Part shown: positions 8,240-16,639 of the stretch, one piece after another
Numbering within the stretch: position 1 is the first letter of the stretch
Layout of the letters: the number at the start of each line of letters is the position of its first letter
Assembly (NCBI GenBank): GCA_905221605.1
Contig: CAJNDS010001368.1
Span: 1 to 21,205, forward strand
Source of the DNA: Symbiodinium natans
Lineage: Eukaryota > Sar > Dinophyceae > Suessiales > Symbiodiniaceae
DNA length: 21,205 nucleotides
Reading direction: 5' to 3'
Position numbers and translations under genes: made by a program
Notes under the pieces: model-generated
Database searches by the model: none
What the model was told of the DNA's origin: nothing
What the model saw: the letters and a program-made list of their open reading frames with translations, nothing else

Positions 8240-8680
8240 TACCTCTTAAACTGAGAACCCTAGAAGCTGTTAAGATGGCAGCTACAAGGCCTCACCATTC
8301 AGAATCCATCATACAGAGCCTCCACTGCCACTGATCCCCGAAACCAAAAAACCCCAGCGCAACAAAGGAAGGAGGGCCCAAAGGCGTTGCAGAGCTGGGC
8401 CCCGCGCAAGGTCCGCCGCAATGGAGTTGGCCTGTGACTCAGATTTGTGTGTCAGGCATTCGGGATGATGACCGGAATGGGGTTTGCCTAACAAGAGACT
8501 CGGCCTCAGGGTTCCGGGTTCAGGTGTGCCTAGAGCTCTTCTCACACTACACCATGCTCCGCATTCACCCAAACCTTGAAACAGACTGCTTAGAATTCGT
8601 GGCTTACAGAGGTGGGCCCCGAAACCCTGAGAAAGATTCCTCTTGACACCCCATAAGAGGACAACAAAGCATATGTGGGT
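8240..8680. other. Unique spacer, no supported gene
   Basis: Overlapping open frames on the two strands (minus 8309-8572 and plus 8434-8646) occupy the same DNA. Neither shows a domain I recognise. Confidence 0.4.
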
Positions 8681-8681
8681 A

Positions 8682-8760
8682 TTAGGGGTCCCTTATTGGG
8701 GTCCTTATTTTCAGGGAATGCTTCTATTTTGGGGGAACTACATTAGGGGTCCCTTCCTAC
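8682..8760 (+). repeat. TTAGGGGTCCCTT-containing repeat
   Basis: TTAGGGGTCCCTTATTGG (about 8682) closely matches TTAGGGGTACCTTATTGG at about 3933. A second, shorter copy, ATTAGGGGTCCCTTCC, lies about 60 bp downstream near 8743. This looks like a dispersed short repeat adjoining the foldback at 8807-8912. Confidence 0.65.
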
Positions 8761-8806
8761 ACCCACTCCCAGGGTCCTACTCTTCAATTGCCCTTACTGG
8801 CTCGTA

Positions 8807-8912
8807 GTAGGAAATGAGGGGAATGAGGTACCCATAGGTACCCTATATAATCCCTTAAAGGGTTCTTTTGGGGGGATATATTATACAATTACCTCAATCC
8901 CTCATTCCCTAC
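8807..8912. repeat. Foldback (MITE-like) element, 106 bp
   Basis: The left arm 8807-8830 (GTAGGAAATGAGGGG then AATGAGGTA) and right arm 8890-8912 are complementary at about 21 of 23 positions with one indel. The interior is AT-rich and has its own near-palindrome, CCCTTAAAGGG (8852-8862). No open frame and no obvious target-site duplication. I infer a short non-autonomous inverted-repeat element; a simple hairpin of other origin is possible. Confidence 0.72.
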
Positions 8913-8944
8913 AAAGAATCAGGAGGGGGGTTGCGTTGGGTGGA

Positions 8945-8957
8945 GGGGGGGGGGGGG
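8945..8957 (+). repeat. Poly-G run (13)
   Basis: A G homopolymer within a longer G-rich stretch that starts near 8920. Confidence 0.95.
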
Positions 8958-9056
8958 CCTTGTCGCGCAGCCGGCCCCGGGGGCGAGCCGCAGGGCTCTG
9001 CCCGGGGCCTCGGAAGCTTCTTGGTTGGGCTTTTTGCCATCTTACTCTGCGATGAT

Positions 9057-9110
9057 TTTAGGGTTTAGGGTTTTTAGGGTTTAGGGTTTAGGGTTTTTTC
9101 GGCTTAGGGT
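9057..9110 (+). repeat. Telomere-like tract (TTTAGGG)
   Basis: Five units with T-length variation (TTTTTAGGG, TTTTAGGG), then an interrupted CTTAGGG at the end. Confidence 0.9.
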
Positions 9111-9809
9111 TACTCATCTCGATTTGCTGTGCTGGACTTTGTTTGGTAGGGGGGGGTAAGGGGGGGAACGGGGGGTGGGTCTTTGACGACATAGGACACG
9201 GCTGGACTTCTGCGAGCCGACAACATGATAGTTTTAAAGATTTGCGAAACTCAACGAGCCACAGCCTCCAAGAACACACTCGGTAACCCGGTGTTGAGGC
9301 TTGAGCTTGTTGCCGCCCTGCCCGGGCTCTCGAGCCCTGACAAGGAGTTAGGCGTGCACATGCATACTTTGTAGAGTCTTAACTACTGTTTTCTGTGGAA
9401 TTAGATGTGGATTTCGATTACCGCATTAGGTTATTTACCGTTTGTGGGGTTGAGGGGCCTCGAGGTCTGGACTTCAGCTGTGGAGTCCAAGAGTGTGGAT
9501 TCCGGGCTTAGGGTTGTGACTTGGGGGGTGGGGGAAAAGGTGTCAATTCATTCAGGGATCCCCGCATGTTCCTTGCAGGGCTATCAGAAAAGCGAGTTGC
9601 GCTGGCCAAGTATTGGGTTTCGGGTGAAAGGTCAGAGTTTGGGGGAGGGAACTATGGGCGGGTGGGGGATACCATCTGAGGGAGCTGGGTGGGGCCGCGG
9701 GGCACGGATGCATGCGGGGCTGAGGGTTTGGGGGTGATGTAAGTCGTCTCCGAGCTCTACGCGAAAGTTGCAGGTGGGTGCAACAGTTGGGGCCTCCATC
9801 CGTAGCTTG
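9111..9809. other. Unique spacer, no supported gene
   Basis: G-rich on the plus strand. Open frames on opposite strands overlap, and one runs into the TA microsatellite. TTGGGGCCTCCATCCG at about 9789 recurs at about 10165, a small dispersed repeat. Confidence 0.4.
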
Positions 9810-9840
9810 TATATATATATATATATATACATATATGTAT
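9810..9840. repeat. TA dinucleotide microsatellite
   Basis: A TA run of about 20 bases continued by CATATATGTATG. Confidence 0.93.
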
Positions 9841-10266
9841 GCTAAACCCTTCAAGACAAGAGGTCAAGAAGACGGGACCGCCTGCCATCGCCGGCATTGC
9901 CTGTCAGAGAGGCCCGTTCTCAATACTCCAAAAGAATAAACGGCAACGCCGGAAAACCCGAACATCCGAATCCAAGAAGGTCGGGCCGCCTACCCCAAGA
10001 AAGCACGCCGCTTACGGGGCGGCGTAGGTGCGAGATTTAGGGCTGAAGTCTTCTTGCAAAGGTTTCCAGAAAAAGCCTTGATTTGGACGACGTGTGTTCT
10101 AAAGCTAAACCCAAGCTCAAACAGACCTCGCGACTTAAGCACACTGCGCCGTTCCCAGCAGACCTTGGGGCCTCCATCCGGAACTTTACACCGTGGTAAC
10201 AACTCATCCCTAAGGCAACTCTTGTTTTAGGGCTTTGGAACCAGAAGACCATGCTACGTAAACAAA
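9841..10266. other. Unique spacer, no supported gene
   Basis: Short overlapping frames only (62 to 89 codons), without recognised motifs. Confidence 0.4.
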
Positions 10267-10284
10267 CCCTAAACCCTAAACCCT
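10267..10284 (-). repeat. Short telomere-like tract (CCCTAAA x2.5)
   Basis: Two and a half exact C-strand units. Confidence 0.8.
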
Positions 10285-10373
10285 TTTGCAACTGGACTGC
10301 GGACAACTGCCAGGAAAGGATACGACCCCCACTCAGCCTCGGCTAAAACCCTGTACGTTGCCGAGCCTAGTAA

Positions 10374-10444
10374 CCCCAAACCCTAAACCCTAAACCCTAA
10401 ACCCTGAACCCTGAACCCTAAACCCTGAACCCTGAACCCTGAAC
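10374..10444 (-). repeat. Telomere-like tract mixing CCCTAAA and CCCTGAA
   Basis: About ten units. After a leading CCCCAAA, three CCCTAAA are followed by two CCCTGAA, one CCCTAAA and three CCCTGAA. The CCCTGAA variant is the complement of the TTCAGGG units at 16416-16450. Confidence 0.94.
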
Positions 10445-10915
10445 TGGATGGTTTGAACCTAATGGAAGCCCTGGTGGCGCCGGGCCTCGACCATGGTGAC
10501 CGGTCGTGGCTCTCAAGCACTCGGCTTGCTGTTGCTTTGTATGTCGCGTAAATGAATTTGGAGCTACGCCTCACATTTCCCACAAGCCGATGAAACAAAT
10601 CAAACCAAGCCACACCCGAAACTCCCAGCCATAAAGCTAAGTGCAAACCACTAAGACCCCGAACCTCGTCAGGGTTCAGGTTTGCGGTGTTTGGGGCTTA
10701 TGGGGTGTGTGTGTGTGTGCCACACCTGCCAGATGTCGAAGAGACGCTATGCACAGCTTCTGAGGATCTCAGCAAGAGAGAGGTTGAATTTGATCGCACC
10801 TGCAAGGGCCTTGTGACTTCAGGTAAGCTTAAGATGCTTAGTAGGGTTAGGACCGCTAGGGCTTTAGGATTTAAGGCCTACGATCCCGATCCAGGGTTCA
10901 GTGTTTAGAGGAAAC
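10445..10915. other. Unique spacer, no supported gene
   Basis: Contains a short GT run (about 10704-10718) and degenerate TTAGGG-like remnants from 10840 to 10905. Open frames are short and overlap. Confidence 0.4.
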
Positions 10916-11096
10916 ATAGTAGTAATAATAATCTGAATAATCATCATTAGTATTACTACTAGTATTACCATTTTTATTACTATTACTATTACTATTGCTA
11001 TTACTATTACTATTACTACTACTATTACTCTTCCTCTTACTCTTCCTCTTACTCTTACTCTTACTCCTATTATTATTATTATCATTATTATTATTC
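10916..11096. repeat. Cryptic simple-sequence block (ATT/ACT/CTT trinucleotides)
   Basis: Runs of TAATAA and ATTACT change into CTCTTACTCTTCCT and then ATTATTATT. The plus strand is pyrimidine-rich through most of it. Any reading frame across it gives repetitive Ile/Val or similar residues. Confidence 0.9.
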
Positions 11097-11423
11097 GGGG
11101 CTTCAGGACTTCAGCTGAAGCCCGGTCTTGGTTTGGAGTAAACATGAAAGCTTCCTGGTCCTGCCGCAGTTCCCCTTTATTCAGCCCACATCGCCGTTCC
11201 CTAAGCCAGGAAGCTGTGCCCAGAAACCCTCTCAACCGTGCGCTCTTGGCATCTGCCAGCCTGTTGTTGTTGACAAACTTCCCTACACGTGTCGTGTTTC
11301 CAATGTCTCACCAAACCTGCCACCCCGCAAAGCCCCTAAAACCCTCAGACCCCATGCCGGCAGCTCTCGCCAGACATAAAAAAAACACACCCGAGCGCGC
11401 AGATGCGTTAGACTAAGGCGAGC
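11097..11423. other. Unique spacer, no supported gene
   Basis: Two overlapping plus-strand frames (11128-11379 and 11144-11416) compete in the same DNA. Neither has a recognised domain. Confidence 0.35.
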
Positions 11424-11729
11424 TGCCCATGAACCCTAAACCCTATACTTGCCAACTTTCAAGTGCCCATGAACACTTGTACATGGTGCCCATGAACCCT
11501 AAACCCTATAAACCCCACTACCTGAACCCCAAAACAAAATAAACCATGTCCCCAAAATCCCTAAACCCTGGTCACATTGGTCACATGAACCGCCCCAAAA
11601 AGCCTATATACTATAAACCCCACCACCCAAAACCCTCAACCCTGATTCTAAGAACCCTCCCTCCCCCCCTCCCCTCCAAACCCTAAACCCTAAACCCAAA
11701 ACCCTAAACCCTAAACCCTAAAGAAACCC
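11424..11729 (-). repeat. C-rich telomere-derived region with TGCCCATGAACCC repeats
   Basis: TGCCCATGAACCCTAAACCC plus TATA occurs at 11424-11447 and again at 11487-11510, with a partial copy at 11464. Degenerate CCCTAAA units follow. The end (11678-11729) is a tract of about six to seven CCCTAAA units with CCCAAAA variants. Confidence 0.85.
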
Positions 11730-11864
11730 ATCAAGGCCCCACGAAAAAAAAGGGGGGTGTCTCCTCGGCCTCACAGCCTCGCAGGCGGAGGATCTCCAGG
11801 GACAGCTCCAAGAGCTGCCTCGTTGGAGGTTCTTAGGGTATGTATATGTGTATATGTAGGGTAC

Positions 11865-11960
11865 TAATAATGATAATAATCATAAGAGTGATCATTTGAT
11901 AGTAACAATGAGAATAATCATAATGATAAACGATGATTAAAAATAATGGAAATGATGTGA
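11865..11960. repeat. Cryptic AT-rich simple sequence (AATAAT/GATAAT)
   Basis: AATAATGATAATAATCATAA-type sequence; like the block at 10916-11096 in composition but with purines on the plus strand. Confidence 0.75.
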
Positions 11961-12414
11961 ATACTCTTTTTGTTAGCACTATGGTTCCTGGTATTATTAT
12001 TTTTGACAAACATATAAATAGAAACAAACAGGTTTCCGGGCGTGGGCGTATGTATATACACGTATCTTTGCTGATGTGTACTTTTATCCATGTGCGCGCG
12101 ATGCATAGATGTGGGCCCCCGAACGGTCAGCATGAATGGTATTTACTTAAGGCACATATGGCCCTGATTGTACCTGCCCATGAACCTTCACGCGTGGGCT
12201 GAGGAATCCTGTATGATCGCCTTTGTGTTTTTAATTCCTGTTGTATGGCGCCTTGCATTTCGGGTACCCCCAAAAAGTAACTGACCCTATGCACCGTCTT
12301 AATCAATCGGACCTACACGCACGCAGAGTCTCGCCCTCCTTCTAACCCCCACCTCGCAGAGAGCCCTTACTTAAACGCTGAACTTCAGGAGCCTTTGCAA
12401 CTCTTAAACTACTA
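11961..12414. other. Unassigned AT-richer spacer
   Basis: Contains no supported gene. TGCCCATGAACC occurs at about 12177 in the same form as in 11424-11510. Confidence 0.45.
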
Positions 12415-12509
12415 TTTGCTTAAGAACCCCCCCAAAACACATAAATAAAAATTCCCGATATTGCCCTTATAAGAATAGGTCCTTTCGTTTGGGGTGGTTC
12501 TTAAGCAAA
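12415..12509. repeat. Foldback (MITE-like) element, 95 bp
   Basis: The left arm TTTGCTTAAGAACC plus a C-run and AAAAC (12415-12438) complements GTTTGGGGTGGTTCTTAAGCAAA read backwards (12487-12509). Fourteen outer base pairs are perfect. The interior is AT-rich and has no open frame. There is no convincing target-site duplication. Confidence 0.75.
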
Positions 12510-12630
12510 CTGAGGTAGAGCCACAGCCCGAGCCCACCCAAGCCCTCGGCGCGCTCAGCAGGGAATCGGCTTCTTCGCCAGGGCTCCCTGCAGCGAACCT
12601 GAGGGCGGCCGGCTGCAGCCGTTTTTGGGG

Positions 12631-12658
12631 TTTAGGGTTTAGGGTTTAGGGTTTAGGG
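12631..12658 (+). repeat. Telomere-like tract (TTTAGGG x4)
   Basis: Four perfect heptamers after GTTTTTGGGG. Confidence 0.95.
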
Positions 12659-12760
12659 CCAAGTAGAGCCTATCCAACATGAACAATAAGTCGGCCTTTG
12701 GGGAGCCATGGGATGTTCGGATCTCGGAGGCTCTGAGGACGGGGAGCCACTGCCCCCCCC

Positions 12761-12871
12761 CCTTCTGTTTTGAGGAATACACTGCCTACACCTCTAACTG
12801 ATTCGGGTGTAGGCTTAGGCCCTTCTTTTGAGGAACACACCTCAAAGGATTCGGGTTTTGGGTTTAGGTGC
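12761..12871 (+). repeat. Diverged tandem duplication of about 50-60 bp
   Basis: Unit 1 (12761-12820) and unit 2 (12821-12871) both run CCTTCT...TTTTGAGGAA.ACAC, then GATTCGGGT, then TTAGG at the end. Unit 2 is shorter by internal deletion. Confidence 0.7.
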
Positions 12872-13019
12872 TTATTCTGATCTGTCAGGTATGTTTCCTG
12901 AACTTGTGGGGTGCTCAAGCGTGCGGCCTCTGCCAGAACACGGCCACGGAGGGCGCAAAGTGCTCCTGGGGCTCAGCATTCTTTCGATGGGGCGAAGCAT
13001 GTAGCCGATAAGAGGGAAT

Positions 13020-13135
13020 TCCCTGAAACCTTGAGCCCTGAAGCCTTGAGTCCCGTAAACCTTAAACCCGAAATACCTTGAACCCTCCACGCCTTAAACC
13101 GTAAACCTTATAAACCTTAAGCCCTAGACCTTGTC
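13020..13135 (-). repeat. Highly degenerate CCTTGAA/CCCTAAA tract
   Basis: Successive units of 7 to 10 bases such as CCTTGAGCCCTGAAG, CCTTAAACCCG and CCTTATAAA suggest an old, eroded telomere-like tract. Confidence 0.65.
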
Positions 13136-13329
13136 AGTTTCAGGAGCTGCGCGCCCGTACGGGTTTGAGGCTTGGACGTTCGACCCTTGAAAGCCCTAAA
13201 GAATCCTAAAACCCTCGATTTGGAGGAAGCAGCAGACGGAGCTTGGGCTTTGCGAAAAGAGCCCGGAGCCACTTGCACACGTAGCATGTGGCGGGGAGGA
13301 GGGGGACTGGGTCCCTGTGTGGGAAGGGC

Positions 13330-13348
13330 GGGGGGGGGGGGGGGGGGG
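13330..13348 (+). repeat. Poly-G run (19)
   Basis: A pure G homopolymer. Confidence 0.95.
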
Positions 13349-13439
13349 AGTGCGAGCTAGACGCGTCTAACCAGTGATGCCAGCAATAACGGATGGCACC
13401 ATGAACTCCAATTATTGCGATGGCAATAGAACAAGTTGC

Positions 13440-13525
13440 AAAAATCGTGGAAACAACGACAAGAAGAATTAGGAATAGCAATGAGAGTAATCGTAAGAAT
13501 GATAACAACAATAACAACAACCCTG
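13440..13525. repeat. Cryptic simple sequence (AAC/AAG/AAT)
   Basis: AACGACAAGAAGAAT then GATAACAACAATAACAAC; purine/A-rich on the plus strand. Confidence 0.75.
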
Positions 13526-13533
13526 GGCCCAGA

Positions 13534-13572
13534 ATCCTAAACCCTAAACCCGAAACCCTAAACCCTAAACCA
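13534..13572 (-). repeat. Telomere-like tract (CCCTAAA)
   Basis: Five units including TCCTAAA and CCCGAAA. A short G-strand tract follows at 13686-13706 after about 113 bp. Confidence 0.9.
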
Positions 13573-13685
13573 CAACCAAACCCCAATGATAGCTACCCAA
13601 GTGCAGCCCCAGCCGCAAGGCGATCGCCTCCAGCCCCGCAGCGGAGCCAGGCCAACCAGATTCTGCAGCAGGCTTTCTGGAAGGC

Positions 13686-13706
13686 TTTAGGGTTTAGGGT
13701 TTGGGG
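13686..13706 (+). repeat. Short telomere-like tract (TTTAGGG)
   Basis: Two exact units plus TTTGGGG. It closes the module begun at 13534. Confidence 0.82.
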
Positions 13707-13821
13707 GCTTGGGCTTTGCCCATGCCACCTGCTTAGGGGGGAGAGGAGGCGGGAGGTCTTCGGGCGGGTTTAGGATGCTCGGGGGGGAAGAGCACCAAAG
13801 CCCTCAACCTGCAATTTCTCT

Positions 13822-13918
13822 CTAGGATGGCCCTTAAAACCTCTGAAAAAGATTCCTGAATATGATCGTCTTAAACCCAATAAGGGAAAAAATATAAATG
13901 CCCCAAGGGCCTACCTAG
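13822..13918. repeat. Foldback (MITE-like) element, 97 bp
   Basis: CTAGGATGGCCCTT (13822-13835) and AAGGGCCTACCTAG (13905-13918) are complementary at 12 of 14 positions. The interior is AT-rich with no open frame. Confidence 0.62.
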
Positions 13919-14058
13919 CACTTGTTCGAGAAACCTCCGCCCTTCTTCGAACAACGCGCCACTTTTCCAGTCGCTCTGGCACCATAGCAACTTCACAAGC
14001 CTTTCGCAACGAGAATGCCGGAAGACTCACTGGAGGGGAACTTGCGGGGGGAGGGGGG

Positions 14059-14100
14059 TTTAGGGTTTAGGGTTTAGGGTTTAGGGTTTAGGGTTTAGGG
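14059..14100 (+). repeat. Telomere-like tract (TTTAGGG x6)
   Basis: Six perfect heptamers follow a G-rich run. Confidence 0.97.
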
Positions 14101-14656
14101 GAAAGCTCTGTGATGGCGGCCCTTCGGAGATGCGTACCCAAGACTTTGTCGAACGTATAAAGCTAAAGTGTCACGATTCCAAAGTGAAAGCGACACGATT
14201 CCAATGCCTAGTGTGGTGGCTCATACTGCGCGCCGAGAGCAGCACTTCCGCCCATTTTTCAGAAGAGTGTTGGGGGGTGTCCGGTCTATGTAAGAGTTTA
14301 GGAAGCGCATCCCTCTACCCTACACCCCAAAGACACCTACTACATCCTAACAGTATCTCATCTAAGGCTTCAACTGCGGGTTCGAAACCGTATGAACAAG
14401 CTTGGTAAGCCCAAAATCCTGCATCCTGCCGCCTTGCAGCCCGCTCTCTCTTAATGGCTAAGTGCTGCCTCGGGCGAGCTTGCGGATAGAGCACTGACGC
14501 ATGGCAGCTCGTGGCTTCGACCGCCCCAGGAAACTGAGCCTCATCCCTAAAAAGCTTCCTGTGGGCTTCGGCTGACTCACGCCTTCAAAGAATCTTCCTG
14601 TCAGCGTCTGGTGACTTTGGGGCTATTTAGCGTTGAGTTCACAAGTTGCAGATCTT
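14101..14656. other. Unique spacer, no supported gene
   Basis: One short plus-strand frame (14130-14408) has no recognised domain. CACGATTCCAA recurs 22 bp apart (about 14171 and 14193). A tRNA-like stretch at about 14475-14535 was examined and rejected. Confidence 0.4.
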
Positions 14657-14676
14657 GGGGGGGGGGGGGGGGGGGC
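14657..14676 (+). repeat. Poly-G run (20)
   Basis: A pure G homopolymer. Confidence 0.95.
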
Positions 14677-14740
14677 TCTGTAACGGGCCTGAGCTGCGAG
14701 GATGAGACTTGAGCGCTTCGGGGATAAGGTGGGTGTAGAG

Positions 14741-14841
14741 TTTTGGGTTTTAGGGTTTTAGGGTTTTAGGGTTGTAGGGTTTAGGGTTTAGGGTGTAGGG
14801 TGTAGGGTTTAGGGTTTAGGGTTTAGGGTTTAGGGTTTAGG
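14741..14841 (+). repeat. Telomere-like tract with TTTTAGGG and TGTAGGG variants
   Basis: About 14 units over 101 bp. It starts with eight-base TTTTAGGG units, passes through TTGTAGGG and TGTAGGG, and ends in five or more exact TTTAGGG. The variants are grouped, which suggests local slippage. Confidence 0.95.
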
Positions 14842-14969
14842 CAGCTTACAGAGGCGTCTCATGTGCCCGAAGAGGTCGACCACGGCTCTCTGAGTATTCG
14901 GCGGCGTCTTGGAAGAATCGACTCCCAAGCCCGAAGCCCGCCCGAACTGCAAAAAGCCCAACCACTCTT

Positions 14970-15017
14970 CACCCTAAGCCCTCAACATCTCTACACCCTA
15001 AGCCCTCAACATCTCTA
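14970..15017 (+). repeat. Perfect 24-bp tandem duplication
   Basis: The unit at 14970-14993 is repeated exactly at 14994-15017. It contains one CCCTAAG telomere-like remnant followed by CCCTCAACATCTCTA. Confidence 0.95.
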
Positions 15018-15175
15018 ACAGCTCACCCAAGGTAGTTCTACGAGAGCTCGAAAGCTCGTACATCTTCCAACGTGGGGGCCCAGGGCGGCAACCCCAGACC
15101 CACTCACTTGGCGAGCTTGCCCTGGATGTTGGCTGTGCAGTGGCCTTGGTCACCCAGTCAATTACTATAAATAAG
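15018..15175. other. Unique spacer
   Basis: A minus-strand open frame of 138 codons spans 15414 to 14998, crossing the foldback at 15176-15245 and ending inside the 24-bp duplication. I see no recognised domain in it, so I do not call it a gene. Confidence 0.4.
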
Positions 15176-15245
15176 GGCACCCTTTTTTTGTTGGGGTCGG
15201 ATACTTTATGAGGGAACCTTGAGCAGAACAAAGGAAAAAGGTACC
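15176..15245. repeat. Foldback element, GGCACC/poly-T arms
   Basis: GGCACCCTTTTTTTGTT (15176-15192) is the approximate complement of AACAAAGGAAAAAGGTACC (15227-15245). Arms and the following GTTGGGGT resemble the element at 256-322, so these two may be copies of one family. Confidence 0.55.
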
Positions 15246-16193
15246 ATTTGGCCATGTGGCTCTCCGGCGACATGGAGTAGATCCAGTTTGGGGTCACGCT
15301 GGTCTGCGGCAAGGCGGGGGCTCGGTTTGGCCAGGGTGATAAGTACCCTAAAGACGGATCTAGCCAGTTAACTATAGCTACCCTGCTTACATAACCCCAC
15401 TTATAGCTGCCCATGAAGCTTCAAGCAGGCCTTTCCCTCTGGGCGTTTTACTTCAAGGCTTGTGGTGCCTAAGCCCTCGACGTGGGATGCGTCTCATTAC
15501 GAGCAGCCAAAGGACATGCGACCCGCGATGCTGGTACCAGTTTCGAGTTGCGGTAGCAAACCTGTGTGGCCTGAATGGGCATGCTATCCGACGAGCAGGG
15601 GGGGGGATCACTGAGGGCTGCCCGACTTGAGGCCCCTGAAGACTGACTGTTCCCAAAATACTGAGCTGCGACCTTAGAATCCCAAATGCAAATACACCCT
15701 CCTTCGAGCTTCCACGCACGTCACAAACTCAAAGGCCTGCCCGCCCTTCACCATCAAGAACTTGGCCGTCCAGTAGCCTTAGGGCTTAGGGCCGTGTGGG
15801 GTTTCGAAAGGCTCAGGACTGAAGAACTTTGCGCGTGCTTGTGGGCATGTCCCCCCTCTCTCTGCCCAAGAAAGTCAGCAAGCAAGACAAAATCCCCGCA
15901 CATTGCCAACATCTAGGTCCGCTCATTCCTGCCGACCCCCCCCCCTCCGACGCAAAATCACTGAGGCACAGCCATCAGACCCCAAAATTTTCTTGCCAAT
16001 AGTGAACCCGAGAGAGACGCCTTCGTTGTTTTGTCTTCAGGGTTCAGGGCTTAGGGACTTCTGCGGCTTCGGGGGGCAAGGCATGCACGTGCCCGACATG
16101 GGGAAGCAAAGTTCCGAGAGCTGCAAAGTTGCAAGGTATTGGAGAGCGAGGCTTCATAAACCCCAAGGTCTTTAGCTCGGGTTTCAAGCTTTT
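15246..16193. other. Unique spacer, no supported gene
   Basis: TATAGCT is repeated at about 15373 and 15401, and TGCCCATGAA occurs once more at about 15409. A C10 run lies at 15936-15945. Short telomere-like remnants are at about 15779 and 16038-16056. Open frames of 76 to 90 codons overlap and lack recognised domains. Confidence 0.4.
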
Positions 16194-16295
16194 ACCCAAA
16201 GAGCCCAATACCTCTTAAATAAGGAATATACCTTAAATCACAAAGGGTCCTTAATACGATTTAAGGTATATGCAGGGGTATTGGGCTCTCTGGGT
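16194..16295. repeat. Foldback (MITE-like) element, 102 bp, nested arms
   Basis: The outer arms ACCCAAAGAGCCCAATACC (16194-16212) and GGTATTGGGCTCTCTGGGT (16277-16295) are complementary except for two positions. The inner arms ATATACCTTAAATC (16226-16239) and GATTTAAGGTATAT (16258-16271) are perfect. Together they make a long hairpin with an 18-base loop. This is the clearest foldback in the window. Confidence 0.82.
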
Positions 16296-16394
16296 CGGTG
16301 ATGGCCTAACCTGGGCGAACCTGGATGGCCGTCCGAACCCCTAATGCCCTCTTCAGCAGCGAGCTCAGAGCTGACTCAGCTTCACCGAACTTGA

Positions 16395-16470
16395 CTTAGG
16401 GTTTAGGGTTTAGGGTTCAGGGTTCAGGGTTCAGGGTTCAGGGTTCAGGGTTCAGGTTTCAGGGTTTAGG
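16395..16470 (+). repeat. Telomere-like tract with a block of TTCAGGG
   Basis: Two exact TTTAGGG (16402-16415) are followed by five exact TTCAGGG (16416-16450), then TTCAGG, TTTCAGGG and TTTAGG. The grouped variant implies local amplification. Confidence 0.96.
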
Positions 16471-16550
16471 TTTTTTTTCGCTCCCGCATAGCTGGCCGAA
16501 CCGCAGGCAGGGTGATTTGGTGGTCTGTTCGGAGAAAAGTGGAGCCACCG

Positions 16551-16571
16551 GTTTAGGGTTTAGGATTTAGG
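16551..16571 (+). repeat. Short telomere-like tract
   Basis: TTTAGGG, TTTAGGA, TTTAGG. Confidence 0.8.
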
Positions 16572-16639
16572 CGACATTCTCATGATTACATTCCACGAAC
16601 CCATTCCTTCCAGCAGGAAATCCTCCTAATCCTCCCAAA

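Noticed and set aside
11833-12133. Ile- and Tyr-rich minus-strand small proteins
   Set aside because: They are read from AT-rich simple sequence and overlap one another.
14376-14393. T-arm-like GGGTTCGAAACC
   Set aside because: The stem is only 4 bp with an oversized loop, and no D arm, anticodon arm or acceptor is found around it.
14475-14535. tRNA gene (D-arm-like GCTTGCGGATAGAGC and a GGCTTCGACC T-loop-like motif)
   Set aside because: The acceptor, anticodon and T arms cannot be satisfied together: no 5-bp anticodon stem forms and the T stem and acceptor compete for the same bases.
14998-15414. 138-codon minus-strand open frame
   Set aside because: It crosses a foldback element and ends in a recent tandem duplication; no family features are seen.
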